A stretch of DNA of 64,000 bases from Bacteroidota bacterium. Lineage in GTDB: Bacteria; Bacteroidota; Bacteroidia; Chitinophagales; Chitinophagaceae. Made by a program: the position numbers and the translations under genes. Every line of letters starts with the position of its first letter. Within the stretch, counting starts at the first letter, position 1. The DNA lies in NCBI GenBank assembly GCA_020161535.1, contig JAIUNW010000008.1, positions 137,908 through 201,907 on the forward strand. Direction: 5' to 3'. The notes under the pieces were generated by a model. That model was not told where the DNA came from and ran no database searches. It was given only the letters and a program-made list of their open reading frames with translations. Below are positions 33,035 through 41,047 of this stretch, piece by piece.

Positions 33035-35533
33035 ATGGCAAATAAGCTGAAATCCAAGAAAAAGCCAGTACCTGAGGCCGTTGACCTGCGGCCGGAAAAA
33101 GAGGAGAAGGTTGCGGTAAAAGCGGTCATTAACGATGAGCGGTTCCATAAAATAACCGGCGCCTTTCTGCTGTTATTAGCCATTTTTCTATTCATCGCTT
33201 TTGTTTCTTATCTGTTCACCTGGAAAGAAGACCAGGATAAAGTGTTTCGTGGAGGCAGTGATTTTCTTTTTGGCGATGAGGTTCGCGTAGCCAACCTACT
33301 TGGCCGATTGGGTGCCTGGGTTTCCCACCTGTTTTTTTACAAAGGATTCGGCCTGGCGTCTTTTTTTCTTTGCAGCCTGTTTTTTGTGATTGGCGCCAAT
33401 CTTTTGTTTGGTCGAAAACTTTTCCGTGTATGGCGCAATGTCAGGTATGTATTGGTTGGATTGATTTTCTTCAGCGTTGCACTGGCTTTCTTCTCCGGTA
33501 AAGCGGTGTTTCCCTGGGGCGGCGCCGTGGGCAATATGATCAGTGGATGGATGAGTAGTTTCCTCGGCAAAATAGGCACCGGCGCTATTCTGCTGTTAAG
33601 TGGTATCGCCTACCTGATCTGGCGTTTCAATCCTGTTATTAACGTACCCAAGATTCCCAGCCTACCGGTGCGCAACAAAGAAGGAAACCCTGAACCGGTG
33701 GCAGAACCTGCCGAGGCAGAGGCGCGTTTAACCATTGAAGAACCGGCCAGGAAAAAGAACGGCATGAAAGAAAACAAAGGGGTAGTGGTGATTCCGCCGG
33801 CAACGGAAGATAAAGACGAGTTTCCCCTGGAACTGATCGAAAAAGAAGAACCTGTTTCAGAAACAGCACCGGTGGTCATTATGCCCGATCCCGAACCGAT
33901 GCCGGAAGTGATAACAAAGGCGCCGGTGAAATTGCCCACGCCGCCGGCTGCGGACCTGGAATTGGAAATCAAGACAGCACCCGTCGACAACATCGAAGGG
34001 GACGACACGGTCAATATGCCCGAGATGGCACCCTATGAGCCGACACTTGATTTGCGCGACTATAAATACCCTTCGCTCGATTTGTTGGAAACCCATGGCA
34101 GTGAAAAAATCGTGCAGGATGCGGCTGAACTGGAAGCCAACAAAAACCAGATCATTAATACCCTGAAGAATTACGATATACAGATCCAGAAAATATTTGC
34201 GACGGTTGGTCCCACGGTAACCCTGTATGAAATTGTACCGGCAGCCGGCGTGCGTATTTCGCGTATCAAAAACCTGGAAGATGATATCGCCCTTAGCCTG
34301 GCTGCCCTGGGCATTCGAATCATTGCGCCGATTCCTGGTAAGGGTACCATCGGTATCGAAGTGCCGAACGTGAAAAAGACCGTGGTGAGTATGAAGACCC
34401 TGTTGAATTCGGAAAAATTCCAAAACAGCAATTACAGTCTGCCCATCGCGATTGGTAAAAAAATCGACAACGAGAATTTCATTGTTGACCTGACTACCAT
34501 GCCGCACTTGCTGATGGCTGGTGCCACGGGTCAGGGTAAATCGGTGGGCTTGAATGCCATCCTGGTTTCTTTGCTGTATAAAAAGCACCCTTCGCAACTT
34601 AAATTCATTTTGGTTGATCCGAAAAAAGTGGAGCTGAGCATCTACCGCACCATCGAAAAACATTTCCTGGCCAAGTTGCCAGGCGAAGAAGAAGCGATCA
34701 TCACCGATACCAAAAAAGTGGTGCATACCCTGAACGCCCTTTGTATCGAAATGGACAACCGCTATGATTTACTAAAAGAAGCGGGCACCCGTAATATTCG
34801 TGAATACAACGAGAAATTTGTTAAGCGGAAACTCAATCCGCAAAAGGGCCATCAGTTCCTGCCTTTCATGGTATTGGTGATTGACGAATTTGCCGACCTG
34901 ATCATGACCGCCGGCAAGGAAGTGGAAATGCCGATCGCTCGACTGGCGCAGTTGGCGCGGGCGGTGGGCATTCACCTGATCATCGCTACCCAGCGTCCTT
35001 CGGTGAATATTATCACCGGTACCATCAAAGCAAACTTTCCTGCGCGGATTGCTTTCAAGGTTTCGTCGAAGATCGATAGCCGTACCATTCTGGATGCGGG
35101 TGGCGCTGAACAACTGATTGGTAAGGGCGATATGTTGATTTCGTATAACGGGGAGCTAACGCGATTGCAGTGTGCATTTGTAGACACACCCGAGGTAGAG
35201 GAAGTGACCGATTTTATCGGCAACCAGCGCGGTTATCCGCAGGCCTTTTTGTTGCCGGAATATGTGGATGAAAAAGACATGGAAGGCAAGGATTTTGACC
35301 TCAACGATAAGGACCCGCTGTTTGAAGATGCAGCGCGGCTGATAGTGCAAAACCAGGTCGGCTCCACTTCTTTGCTGCAACGCCGTATGAAACTGGGCTA
35401 TAACCGGGCCGGCCGCCTGATGGATCAATTGGAATCGGCGGGGGTGGTAGGGCCTAACCTGGGTAGCAAAGCGCGCGATGTGATGATGAAAACCGAAGCC
35501 GAGCTGGAAGAATTTTTGTCGCATATGCCCTGA
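33035..35533 (+). CDS. ftsK: FtsK/SpoIIIE DNA translocase
   Basis: FtsK pumps chromosome termini through the division septum and is anchored in the inner membrane. From ATG 33035 the protein has 832 residues: four N-terminal membrane helices within about residues 35-210, an acidic/proline-rich linker, then the motor with Walker A MAGATGQGKSVGLN, LKFILVDPKKVELS, VIDEFADLI and IATQRPSVNIITG. The C-terminal gamma domain (SLLQRRMKLGYNRAGRLMDQ) would recognise KOPS-type sites. The frame's extension to 32930 overlaps the kinase gene and is rejected. Confidence 0.95.
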   Translation: MANKLKSKKKPVPEAVDLRPEKEEKVAVKAVINDERFHKITGAFLLLLAIFLFIAFVSYLFTWKEDQDKVFRGGSDFLFGDEVRVANLLGRLGAWVSHLFFYKGFGLASFFLCSLFFVIGANLLFGRKLFRVWRNVRYVLVGLIFFSVALAFFSGKAVFPWGGAVGNMISGWMSSFLGKIGTGAILLLSGIAYLIWRFNPVINVPKIPSLPVRNKEGNPEPVAEPAEAEARLTIEEPARKKNGMKENKGVVVIPPATEDKDEFPLELIEKEEPVSETAPVVIMPDPEPMPEVITKAPVKLPTPPAADLELEIKTAPVDNIEGDDTVNMPEMAPYEPTLDLRDYKYPSLDLLETHGSEKIVQDAAELEANKNQIINTLKNYDIQIQKIFATVGPTVTLYEIVPAAGVRISRIKNLEDDIALSLAALGIRIIAPIPGKGTIGIEVPNVKKTVVSMKTLLNSEKFQNSNYSLPIAIGKKIDNENFIVDLTTMPHLLMAGATGQGKSVGLNAILVSLLYKKHPSQLKFILVDPKKVELSIYRTIEKHFLAKLPGEEEAIITDTKKVVHTLNALCIEMDNRYDLLKEAGTRNIREYNEKFVKRKLNPQKGHQFLPFMVLVIDEFADLIMTAGKEVEMPIARLAQLARAVGIHLIIATQRPSVNIITGTIKANFPARIAFKVSSKIDSRTILDAGGAEQLIGKGDMLISYNGELTRLQCAFVDTPEVEEVTDFIGNQRGYPQAFLLPEYVDEKDMEGKDFDLNDKDPLFEDAARLIVQNQVGSTSLLQRRMKLGYNRAGRLMDQLESAGVVGPNLGSKARDVMMKTEAELEEFLSHMP

Positions 35534-35624
35534 ACCGGCGGCGCTTAAACCTTGGTTACAACCATCTGTCAAACTATTGCATCTGAAAGAATATCTTTGG
35601 TCCGATTTTTTTTAAAACAGTGAT

Positions 35625-36275
35625 ATGAAAAATGTTTATACCCTCCTTGTGTTGATTTTTGGCGGTTTTTTAACAGGTTTCGCGCAGGGGAATGACCCGG
35701 CGGCGAAAGCCGTGCTCGACGCCGTTAGTGCTAAATTTAAAACATTTAAAGCCGTACAGTCCAATTTTACACTGCAGGTGGAAGATGGTAACGGTAAAGT
35801 GCAGGGTACCAAAAAAGGCACCGTATGGATGAAAGATGGTAAATACAAAGTGAATATCACTGGCCAGGAAATCTATTGCGATGGGAAGACGGTTTGGACC
35901 TATGATAAGGCTTCGAATGAGGTAACGCTGACAAAGTTTGACGGCGGACAAGGCACCATTACCCCCCAGAAATTGTTCACCAATTTCTACGATAAAGATT
36001 TCTTGTACAAACTCAACGGCGAAAAAAAGGTGGGCGGCAAAACCATACAGGAAGTGGAACTGACACCGGTTGACAAAACGAAACCCTTCCACAAAGTGTA
36101 TGTATATGTCGACAAAGCAAGCAAGGCCATTACCACCACCAAGGTGCTCGAAAAGAATGGCAATAAATACACCTATTCTGTACAAAACTTCAATGGCAAG
36201 GCCAAGGTAACCGACGATAGTTTCGTGTTTAACAAAGCGAAATACCCCGGTGTGGAAGAAGTTGATTTGCGCTGA
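35625..36275 (+). CDS. LolA-like outer-membrane lipoprotein carrier
   Basis: The leader MKNVYTLLVLIFGGFLTGFAQ is a signal peptide. The 216-residue protein has LolA features (ILDAVSAKFKTFKAVQSNFTL-type opening, here VLDAVSAKFKTFKAVQSNF, then GKVQGTKKGTVWMKDGKYKV and ITGQEIYCDGKTVWTYD). LolA shuttles lipoproteins across the periplasm. It follows ftsK by 91 bp on the same strand, as in many Bacteroidota and proteobacterial genomes. Confidence 0.9.
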   Translation: MKNVYTLLVLIFGGFLTGFAQGNDPAAKAVLDAVSAKFKTFKAVQSNFTLQVEDGNGKVQGTKKGTVWMKDGKYKVNITGQEIYCDGKTVWTYDKASNEVTLTKFDGGQGTITPQKLFTNFYDKDFLYKLNGEKKVGGKTIQEVELTPVDKTKPFHKVYVYVDKASKAITTTKVLEKNGNKYTYSVQNFNGKAKVTDDSFVFNKAKYPGVEEVDLR

Positions 36276-36280
36276 CCTGG

Positions 36281-37267
36281 TCAGGCGCGAATCTCACTTG
36301 GTAATAAATTAAATTCCTTCCGAAAAGCAGCAGCAAAATTGCTGAGGTTGGTATAGCCGATCTCCAGGCCCACTTCTTTGACGGTGAAATCGCCCGAAAG
36401 CAACATTTCACGGGCATGGCTCATGCGTTGTTTTTGGTAATACGCATAGATGCTGCTGCCATATACTTCTTTGAATAATTTTTTCAGTTTGGCAGCGCTC
36501 ATGGCTGCTTCCGCCGCCAATTGGTCGATGGTCGGCGGGCGTGTTTTGACCTGTTGGGTAAGCAACGATTCCACCAACATGAGCTGGTGTATGTCGTGTT
36601 TGGAGATTTTTGCATTCGTTAGTTGGTGGCGGCTCTTTTCGTACAGCCGTGAGAAGAATCGTTCAATTAATAAGGTAATGCGATTTTGTATCGTAGCAGT
36701 GTATAAGGGGCTGCTGATATCGGCCTGCAATATTTCGTTGAAATAGCGGCGGTATTCGTTGTCGATCGGTTCAATATTAAAACTCTTGGTCTTTAAGGCG
36801 AGGTAGGCAACCAGCACTTCTTCGGGATCGTTCAACTGAAGGTGTTCGGCCAACCATTCTTTATTGAAAATAATATTGATGCCCTTCACGCTGGTGCCGG
36901 GTCGGCCCAGGTAAGAAACATCAAACAAGGTGCTCGTCAGGTAAATTCCCGCATGCCAGTTGTTCGTAGTATGCAAACTGTCGCCATCAATGCGCAGTGT
37001 CATGCCATGTTGAATGGCAATCTCCTCATAACGCAGCACATAAAATTCTTTCCTTATTTGACAGCGCTTCAGGTAAAAACTTTCTGTAAGGGTGGCGTCA
37101 ACGACCAGGGCTTCCAGTCCGTTTGGTAGTGCCAGGCATTGAATATAACCGGTTGCCACGGCGGGTGGCAATGTAAGAATATTGTCAACGGTGGTGCCAC
37201 CAATTGACTGCGCGAAATCTTTAAAAATTTCGCTGTAGTGATAGCTGTTGTATTCGAAGATGTTCAA
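36281..37267 (-). CDS. AraC-family transcriptional regulator
   Basis: The 328-residue protein ends with a double helix-turn-helix (AAMSAAKLKKLFKEVYGSSI, YYQKQRMSHAREMLLSGD, VGLEIGYTNLSNFAAAFRKE). The first 230 residues form an unrecognised sensory domain. The start is a TTG at 37267; the frame holds no ATG before the conserved part and closes upstream at TAA. A tandem 22-bp repeat lies just upstream at 37312-37355 and is a likely operator. Confidence 0.88.
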   Translation of the reverse strand: MNIFEYNSYHYSEIFKDFAQSIGGTTVDNILTLPPAVATGYIQCLALPNGLEALVVDATLTESFYLKRCQIRKEFYVLRYEEIAIQHGMTLRIDGDSLHTTNNWHAGIYLTSTLFDVSYLGRPGTSVKGINIIFNKEWLAEHLQLNDPEEVLVAYLALKTKSFNIEPIDNEYRRYFNEILQADISSPLYTATIQNRITLLIERFFSRLYEKSRHQLTNAKISKHDIHQLMLVESLLTQQVKTRPPTIDQLAAEAAMSAAKLKKLFKEVYGSSIYAYYQKQRMSHAREMLLSGDFTVKEVGLEIGYTNLSNFAAAFRKEFNLLPSEIRA

Positions 37268-37311
37268 CTGGCGAGGTATCTTCCCGTTAAGTTAATTCAT
37301 TTTAATTGCCG

Positions 37312-37355
37312 AAGCGATGGTAGTTTAAACGCCAAGTGATGGTTGTTTAACCGCC
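37312..37355 (-). promoter_or_regulatory. Tandem 22-bp direct repeat upstream of the AraC gene
   Basis: Two abutting 22-bp direct repeats (37312-37333 and 37334-37355) agree at 19 positions, sharing GATGGT.GTTTAA.CGCC. The spacing equals two helical turns, as expected for two AraC-type subunits binding one face. They lie 45 bp upstream of the regulator start and run over the ubiX stop codon (37347-37349). Confidence 0.6.
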
Positions 37356-37907
37356 CCAACGAAAGCTGTTTTGTTGAAAGCCGGCCAGGTCGATCACACG
37401 ATCTACCACAGTGGCTGCGGCTTCTTCGATCGTTTGCGGTTTGCTGTAAAAAGAAGGTGACGCGGCACAAATAATACCACCCGCCAGGGTAACCGTTTCC
37501 ATGTTGCGAATATGGATAAGGTTAAACGGTGTATCGCGCAATACGCAAATCAGTTTTCTGCGTTCTTTTAAAACAACATCTGCCGCCCGGGAGATCAGGT
37601 CGTTGCTGGTGCCGGCAGCGATGCGGCCCAGGGTACCCATGGAGCAGGGGATTACAATCATGCTGTTAAATTGTCCCGAGCCGGATGCGAAAGGCGCATA
37701 AAAATCGTTCTTATCATAGAAAGTAAATCCCGGGTATTGCTGAAAGTCGTTATTGCCCAACTCGGTTTGCCAAACGGTTTTTGCATTGTCGGTCATCACC
37801 ACGCCGATGGCCGACCATTGTGCAGACAACCGGATGAGTTTGTCAAACAACAGTTTCGCATATATGGCCCCACTGGCGCCTGTAACAGCTATAACAATTT
37901 TTTGCAT
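37347..37907 (-). CDS. ubiX: UbiX-type flavin prenyltransferase
   Basis: UbiX attaches a dimethylallyl group to FMN, making the prenyl-FMN cofactor for UbiD decarboxylases. The 186-residue protein starts MQKIVIAVTGASGAIYAKLLFDKL with the FMN-binding loop. It continues with IVIPCSMGTLGRIAAGTSND, LICVLRDTPFNLIHIRNM and GGIICAASPSFYSKP. No ubiD gene is in the window. The AraC gene lies downstream on the same strand. Confidence 0.93.
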   Translation of the reverse strand: MQKIVIAVTGASGAIYAKLLFDKLIRLSAQWSAIGVVMTDNAKTVWQTELGNNDFQQYPGFTFYDKNDFYAPFASGSGQFNSMIVIPCSMGTLGRIAAGTSNDLISRAADVVLKERRKLICVLRDTPFNLIHIRNMETVTLAGGIICAASPSFYSKPQTIEEAAATVVDRVIDLAGFQQNSFRWGG

Positions 37908-37941
37908 TTCGGGTAATTATCTTGCAGACAACAAATGTACA

Positions 37942-38457
37942 ATGCCTAAAATCATTCTTTGGATCAGCCTGTTTCTATTTGGCCAAACGACCTATGCGCA
38001 ATCGGCCGGTATGAAATGGATGACCCTGGCAGAAGCGGAAGCAGCGGCTGCCAAAGACCCTCGCCCCATTTTAATTGACCTGTATACCGAATGGTGTGGC
38101 TGGTGCAAAGTGATGGACAAAAAGACGTATAAAAACAAAAATGTATTTGACTACCTGAATGGTAAGTTTTATGCGGTGAAATTGGATGCTGAATCCAAAG
38201 GATCCCTGCAATGGAAGGGGAAGTCATATGCGTATAATTCTCAATACAAGGTGAATGAGATTGCGTTTTTCCTGGCTGGCGGACAACTATCTTTTCCGAC
38301 CACGGTAATTATTCCGGCTGGAACCAATGATCCGCAGCCGATTCCCGGTTTTCTGGAACCCAAAGATTTAGAGCAGGTGGTCAAGTACTTTGGAGAAGGT
38401 GCCTACAAAGTGCAACAATTTCCCGCCTACCAGCGAGGCTTTAAGGGTAACTGGTGA
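37942..38457 (+). CDS. Secreted thioredoxin-fold protein
   Basis: ATG 37942 gives a signal peptide (MPKIILWISLFLFGQTTYAQ) and 171 residues. The active site is LYTEWCGWCKVMDKKTY, a WCxWC redox motif near residue 50. FPTTVIIPAG supplies the cis-proline. Such proteins act in periplasmic thiol chemistry. The frame's extension to 37753 overlaps ubiX on the other strand and is rejected. A terminator follows at 38547. Confidence 0.88.
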   Translation: MPKIILWISLFLFGQTTYAQSAGMKWMTLAEAEAAAAKDPRPILIDLYTEWCGWCKVMDKKTYKNKNVFDYLNGKFYAVKLDAESKGSLQWKGKSYAYNSQYKVNEIAFFLAGGQLSFPTTVIIPAGTNDPQPIPGFLEPKDLEQVVKYFGEGAYKVQQFPAYQRGFKGNW

Positions 38458-38546
38458 ATTAGCGTCCAGCCTTAACAATCCTGCAACGTTTTCGTCCCGA
38501 CCGTCGTCAATACCTGTGGTTTTTCATAGGATATTGGATAAAGAAC

Positions 38547-38578
38547 GGACGGGATGTCGATCCTGTCCTCTGTTTTTT
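38547..38578 (+). terminator. Intrinsic terminator after the thioredoxin gene
   Basis: GGACGGGAT (38547-38555) pairs with ATCCTGTCC (38560-38568), with one G-U pair and a GTCG loop. TCTG and a run of T residues follow. Confidence 0.75.
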
Positions 38579-38722
38579 CTCCAGTTCTCCACCATCATAT
38601 TTCCAACCCAGGCCTACCCAGATCAGCCAGCATTCTGATTTTAAACGCTTGATCTTGGTCAATAACCCCTCTTTTGCCCAAAAAAAATCATTGTTGCAAC
38701 TAATGTTACGTCATTAACATCT

Positions 38723-38804
38723 TATATTTGAATTTTCATAGGATAAGGTTTAATGGTTAATGGTATTTGATTAGTGCATCCCGCCGAAAGGCGGGATTTT
38801 TTTT
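38723..38804 (+). ncRNA. Candidate short transcript (promoter box plus terminator)
   Basis: TATATTTG at 38723-38730 matches the -7 consensus. An intrinsic terminator follows at 38778-38804: ATCCCGCC and GGCGGGAT enclose a GAAA tetraloop, followed by eight T residues. A transcript from about 38737 would be some 65 nt long with no convincing ORF. No good -33 element is seen, so the terminator is firm but the RNA is tentative. Confidence 0.3.
38778..38804 (+). terminator. Strong intrinsic terminator with GAAA tetraloop
   Basis: ATCCCGCC (38778-38785) and GGCGGGAT (38790-38797) form a perfect 8-bp stem with a GNRA loop, followed directly by a T-tract. Confidence 0.88.
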
Positions 38805-38920
38805 GCTGGCGCGAAAAAATCCCACTTGTTTAATATTTAAAGTATAAGGTTTAAGGTTGCTCCGCGTGCGGGGTGGGTGGTGTTTAGCGGCGTCGTTGAC
38901 AATCGCACAGTGGGTTTATA

Positions 38921-38980
38921 GTTGGTAGGCGGGTATTAGGTTGGTAGGCAGGTGTTAAAAGTTGGTAGACGGGTTTAAAT
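38921..38980. repeat. Three tandem copies of a ~20-bp GTTGGTAGRCGGGT repeat
   Basis: Copies begin at 38921, 38940 and 38961, each starting GTTGGTAG. Their reverse complement (AACCCGTCTACCAAC) resembles the first unit of the 19-bp array at 39039, so the two arrays face each other. Confidence 0.7.
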
Positions 38981-39038
38981 CGGATCGGCCTACAAAAAAC
39001 GCCAGCTACGCAGGTATATATATTGACTCTTCGTCGAA

Positions 39039-39190
39039 GCATTGGCCAACCGTCTACCTTTTGGCCGAGCGTGTACCTATTGGCAAAGCGTGCACTTATT
39101 GGCAAAGCGCGTACCTATTGGCAGAGCTAGCACCTATTGGCTAGGGGCGTATCCATTGGCTAAGCGCGTACCTATTGGCAAAGCGACGAA
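39039..39190. repeat. Eight tandem copies of a degenerate 19-bp repeat
   Basis: Units begin every 19 bp from 39039 (39039, 39058, 39077, 39096, 39115, 39134, 39153, 39172). A typical unit is CTATTGGCAAAGCGTGCAC, and TTGGC is invariant in all eight. There are no spacers, so this is not a CRISPR array. The period breaks reading frames. Confidence 0.85.
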
Positions 39191-39419
39191 ATGGGCAAAA
39201 CTGATAGGTAAACAAGGGGAAATGCATTATGGGTAATGGCTACAGCAGCATCAACTCAAGCAAGAATAGGTTTAGCTGCAGCCTTTCCGATACCAATGGC
39301 AAGCCAACAACCAAGTGCGCTATTTTAGTTTGTTGCAATTTGTCAGTCGCCCAACCCGCCTGTATGTTATCAACCAATCGCCCAATCGATTAATACATTT
39401 TAATTAATACATCGAAAAA

Positions 39420-39453
39420 GGGGCTGAAGCATATTTTGCTTCAGCCCCTTTTT
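39420..39453. terminator. Bidirectional hairpin terminator
   Basis: GGGGCTGAAGCA (39420-39431) pairs perfectly with TGCTTCAGCCCC (39437-39448). It is preceded by an A-run and followed by TTTTTC. It could terminate transcripts from either side, including read-through of the minus-strand gene at 39702. Confidence 0.88.
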
Positions 39454-39500
39454 CTTATCCGTCGCCTCAGACAGCACACCCATTATAGCAACTCATCTTG

Positions 39501-39600
39501 ATAACAAACTCATCTGTAACAACACAGCCATCTTAATAACAAACTTATCTGTAACAATACAGCCATCTGTAATAACAAACTCATCTGTTATACCACGCCA
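39501..39600. repeat. Three ~35-bp direct repeats
   Basis: Copies start at 39501, 39536 and 39572, each opening ATAACAAACTYATCTGT and continuing with AACAAYACAGCCATCT in the first two. The third diverges after about 17 bp. They lie inside the inverted-repeat segment. Confidence 0.8.
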
Positions 39601-39701
39601 ATTCATTATACCACACCCGCAGGTCAAAATCCGCCATAACTAAAGCACCCCCGCACGCGGAGCAACTTTAAACCTTAGACCTTACCCCTTAAACAACACA
39701 A

Positions 39702-40958
39702 TCACATTTTTTCCGCCATATCCGGAATCTCCGCCGCCTGGTATGCACCTGCATCCAACTTGGCCTTGGTTTCGGTAAAAGCTTTCAGCGTTAGCTCTAT
39801 GTCATCCATCGAGTGGGCCGCCGTAGGAATGAGGCGATAGATGATTTGTCCCTTGGGTATAACCGGATACACTACAATCGAACAGAAAATATTGTAATTC
39901 TCGCGCAGGTCCAACACCATGGCAGTAGCTTCAGGCACATCGCCTTTCATGTAGATCGGCGTTACCATGGTATTCGTTTTGCCGAGATCAAATCCGCGGT
40001 CGCGCAGGCCTTGTTGCAGGGTGCGCGTTACCATCCACAATTTGCTACGAAGCGCTGGCATGGATTTGAGCATATCCATCCGCTTCAGCATGCCTTCCAC
40101 CACAATCATTGGCAGGCTTTTCGCAAAAATCTGCGAACGGGTATTGTAACGGAGATAGGAGAGTACATCTTTCGGGCCTGAAATAAAGGCGCCGATACTA
40201 CCCATTGATTTTACAAAGGTGGAGAAATACAGGTCGATACCATCTTGAACTCCCTGCTCTTCATCGGTTCCGGCACCAGTGGGGCCCATGGCACCAAAAC
40301 CATGTGCATCGTCGATGAGTATGCGAAAATCATATTTAGACTTCAGGTCTACAATTTCTTTCAGCTTGCCCTGATCGCCACTCATGCCATATACCCCTTC
40401 GGTAACCAGCAAAATACCACCGCCGGTTTTCTCGGCCATTTTAACCGCGCGTTGCAATTGCTTCTCGCAGTCATCAATATCGTTGTGCTTATAGGTATAG
40501 CTATACCCCAGGTGCATGCGAATACCGTCAACAATACAAGCATGACACTCGGCATCGTAAACAATCACATCGCGGCGATTTACCAGTGCATCAATACAAC
40601 TCATAATACCCTGGTAACCGAAGTTCAGCAGCATGGCATCTTCGCGTTTGGTGAATGCACTCAGCACTTTTTCCAACTGGTCGTGGTAATCACTGTTGCC
40701 ACTCATCATGCGGGCGCCCATCGGATAACCCATGCCCCAGCGAACTGCCGCTTCGGCGTCGGCCTTCCTGGTTTCAGGGTGGTTGGCCAGCCCGAGATAA
40801 TTATTCAAACTCCAAACTATTCTTTCTTTTCCCCGGAAAATCATCCGGCTACCCAGTTCGCCTTCCAATTTCGGAAAGGCAAAATAACCATGCGCTCTTT
40901 TCATATGCTGGCCAATCGGGCCGCCATTGTTCACCAGTTTTTCGAAGATATCTGCCAT
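39702..40958 (-). CDS. Alpha-oxoamine synthase (serine palmitoyltransferase-like)
   Basis: The 418-residue PLP enzyme belongs to the family that condenses amino acids with acyl-CoAs (serine palmitoyltransferase, KBL, BioF). Blocks include WSLNNYLGLANHPETRKAD, GARMMSGNSDYHDQLEKVL, LNFGYQGIMSCIDALV, LIDDAHGFGAMGPTGAG and the PLP-lysine segment STFVKSMGSIGAFIS. Bacteroidota make sphingolipids, so SPT is the leading guess, but the specific acyl donor cannot be read from sequence. A -7-like TACCTTTG lies at 41000-40993 upstream. Confidence 0.85.
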   Translation of the reverse strand: MADIFEKLVNNGGPIGQHMKRAHGYFAFPKLEGELGSRMIFRGKERIVWSLNNYLGLANHPETRKADAEAAVRWGMGYPMGARMMSGNSDYHDQLEKVLSAFTKREDAMLLNFGYQGIMSCIDALVNRRDVIVYDAECHACIVDGIRMHLGYSYTYKHNDIDDCEKQLQRAVKMAEKTGGGILLVTEGVYGMSGDQGKLKEIVDLKSKYDFRILIDDAHGFGAMGPTGAGTDEEQGVQDGIDLYFSTFVKSMGSIGAFISGPKDVLSYLRYNTRSQIFAKSLPMIVVEGMLKRMDMLKSMPALRSKLWMVTRTLQQGLRDRGFDLGKTNTMVTPIYMKGDVPEATAMVLDLRENYNIFCSIVVYPVIPKGQIIYRLIPTAAHSMDDIELTLKAFTETKAKLDAGAYQAAEIPDMAEKM

Positions 40959-41047
40959 ATGGTAGATTGGTTGTTCTTATTAAAAATTGACGCAAAGGTA
41001 AAATATTTAAGAGGTGCTGCGGCTATATTTGCTTAAAATCCGGTCGA

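Larger units (their letters stand above)
38846..39676. repeat. 831-bp segment flanked by 28-bp inverted repeats
   Basis: The left arm (38846-38873) and the reverse complement of the right arm (39649-39676) agree at 27 of 28 positions; both contain GTTGCTCCGCGTGCGGGG. Each arm includes CCGC-GT-GCGG, a small internal palindrome. The enclosed DNA has no supported gene and consists largely of short tandem repeats. This resembles a non-autonomous mobile or MITE-like element, but no target-site duplication is obvious. Confidence 0.6.
38458..39701. other. 1.2 kb non-coding gap with terminators, arrays and an inverted-repeat element
   Basis: No gene is supported in this stretch. It holds two + strand terminators (38547, 38778), a bidirectional hairpin (39420-39453), and an 831-bp segment (38846-39676) bracketed by 28-bp inverted repeats. 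Inside that segment are three tandem arrays, with periods near 20, 19 and 35 bp. Short frames over the 19-bp array are artefacts, since the period is not a multiple of three. Confidence 0.7.

Noticed and set aside
32930..33148. Overlapping long starts for ftsK and the sensor kinase
   Set aside because: Each extension runs through the other gene's start; internal ATGs at 33035 and 32989 give a normal start and a signal peptide.
39039..39190. CRISPR array
   Set aside because: Units are contiguous 19-mers with no unique spacers, repeats are degenerate, and no cas gene is present.
38962..39236. Two short + strand ORFs over the repeat array
   Set aside because: They are repeat translations; the 19-bp period shifts frame and no domain is visible.
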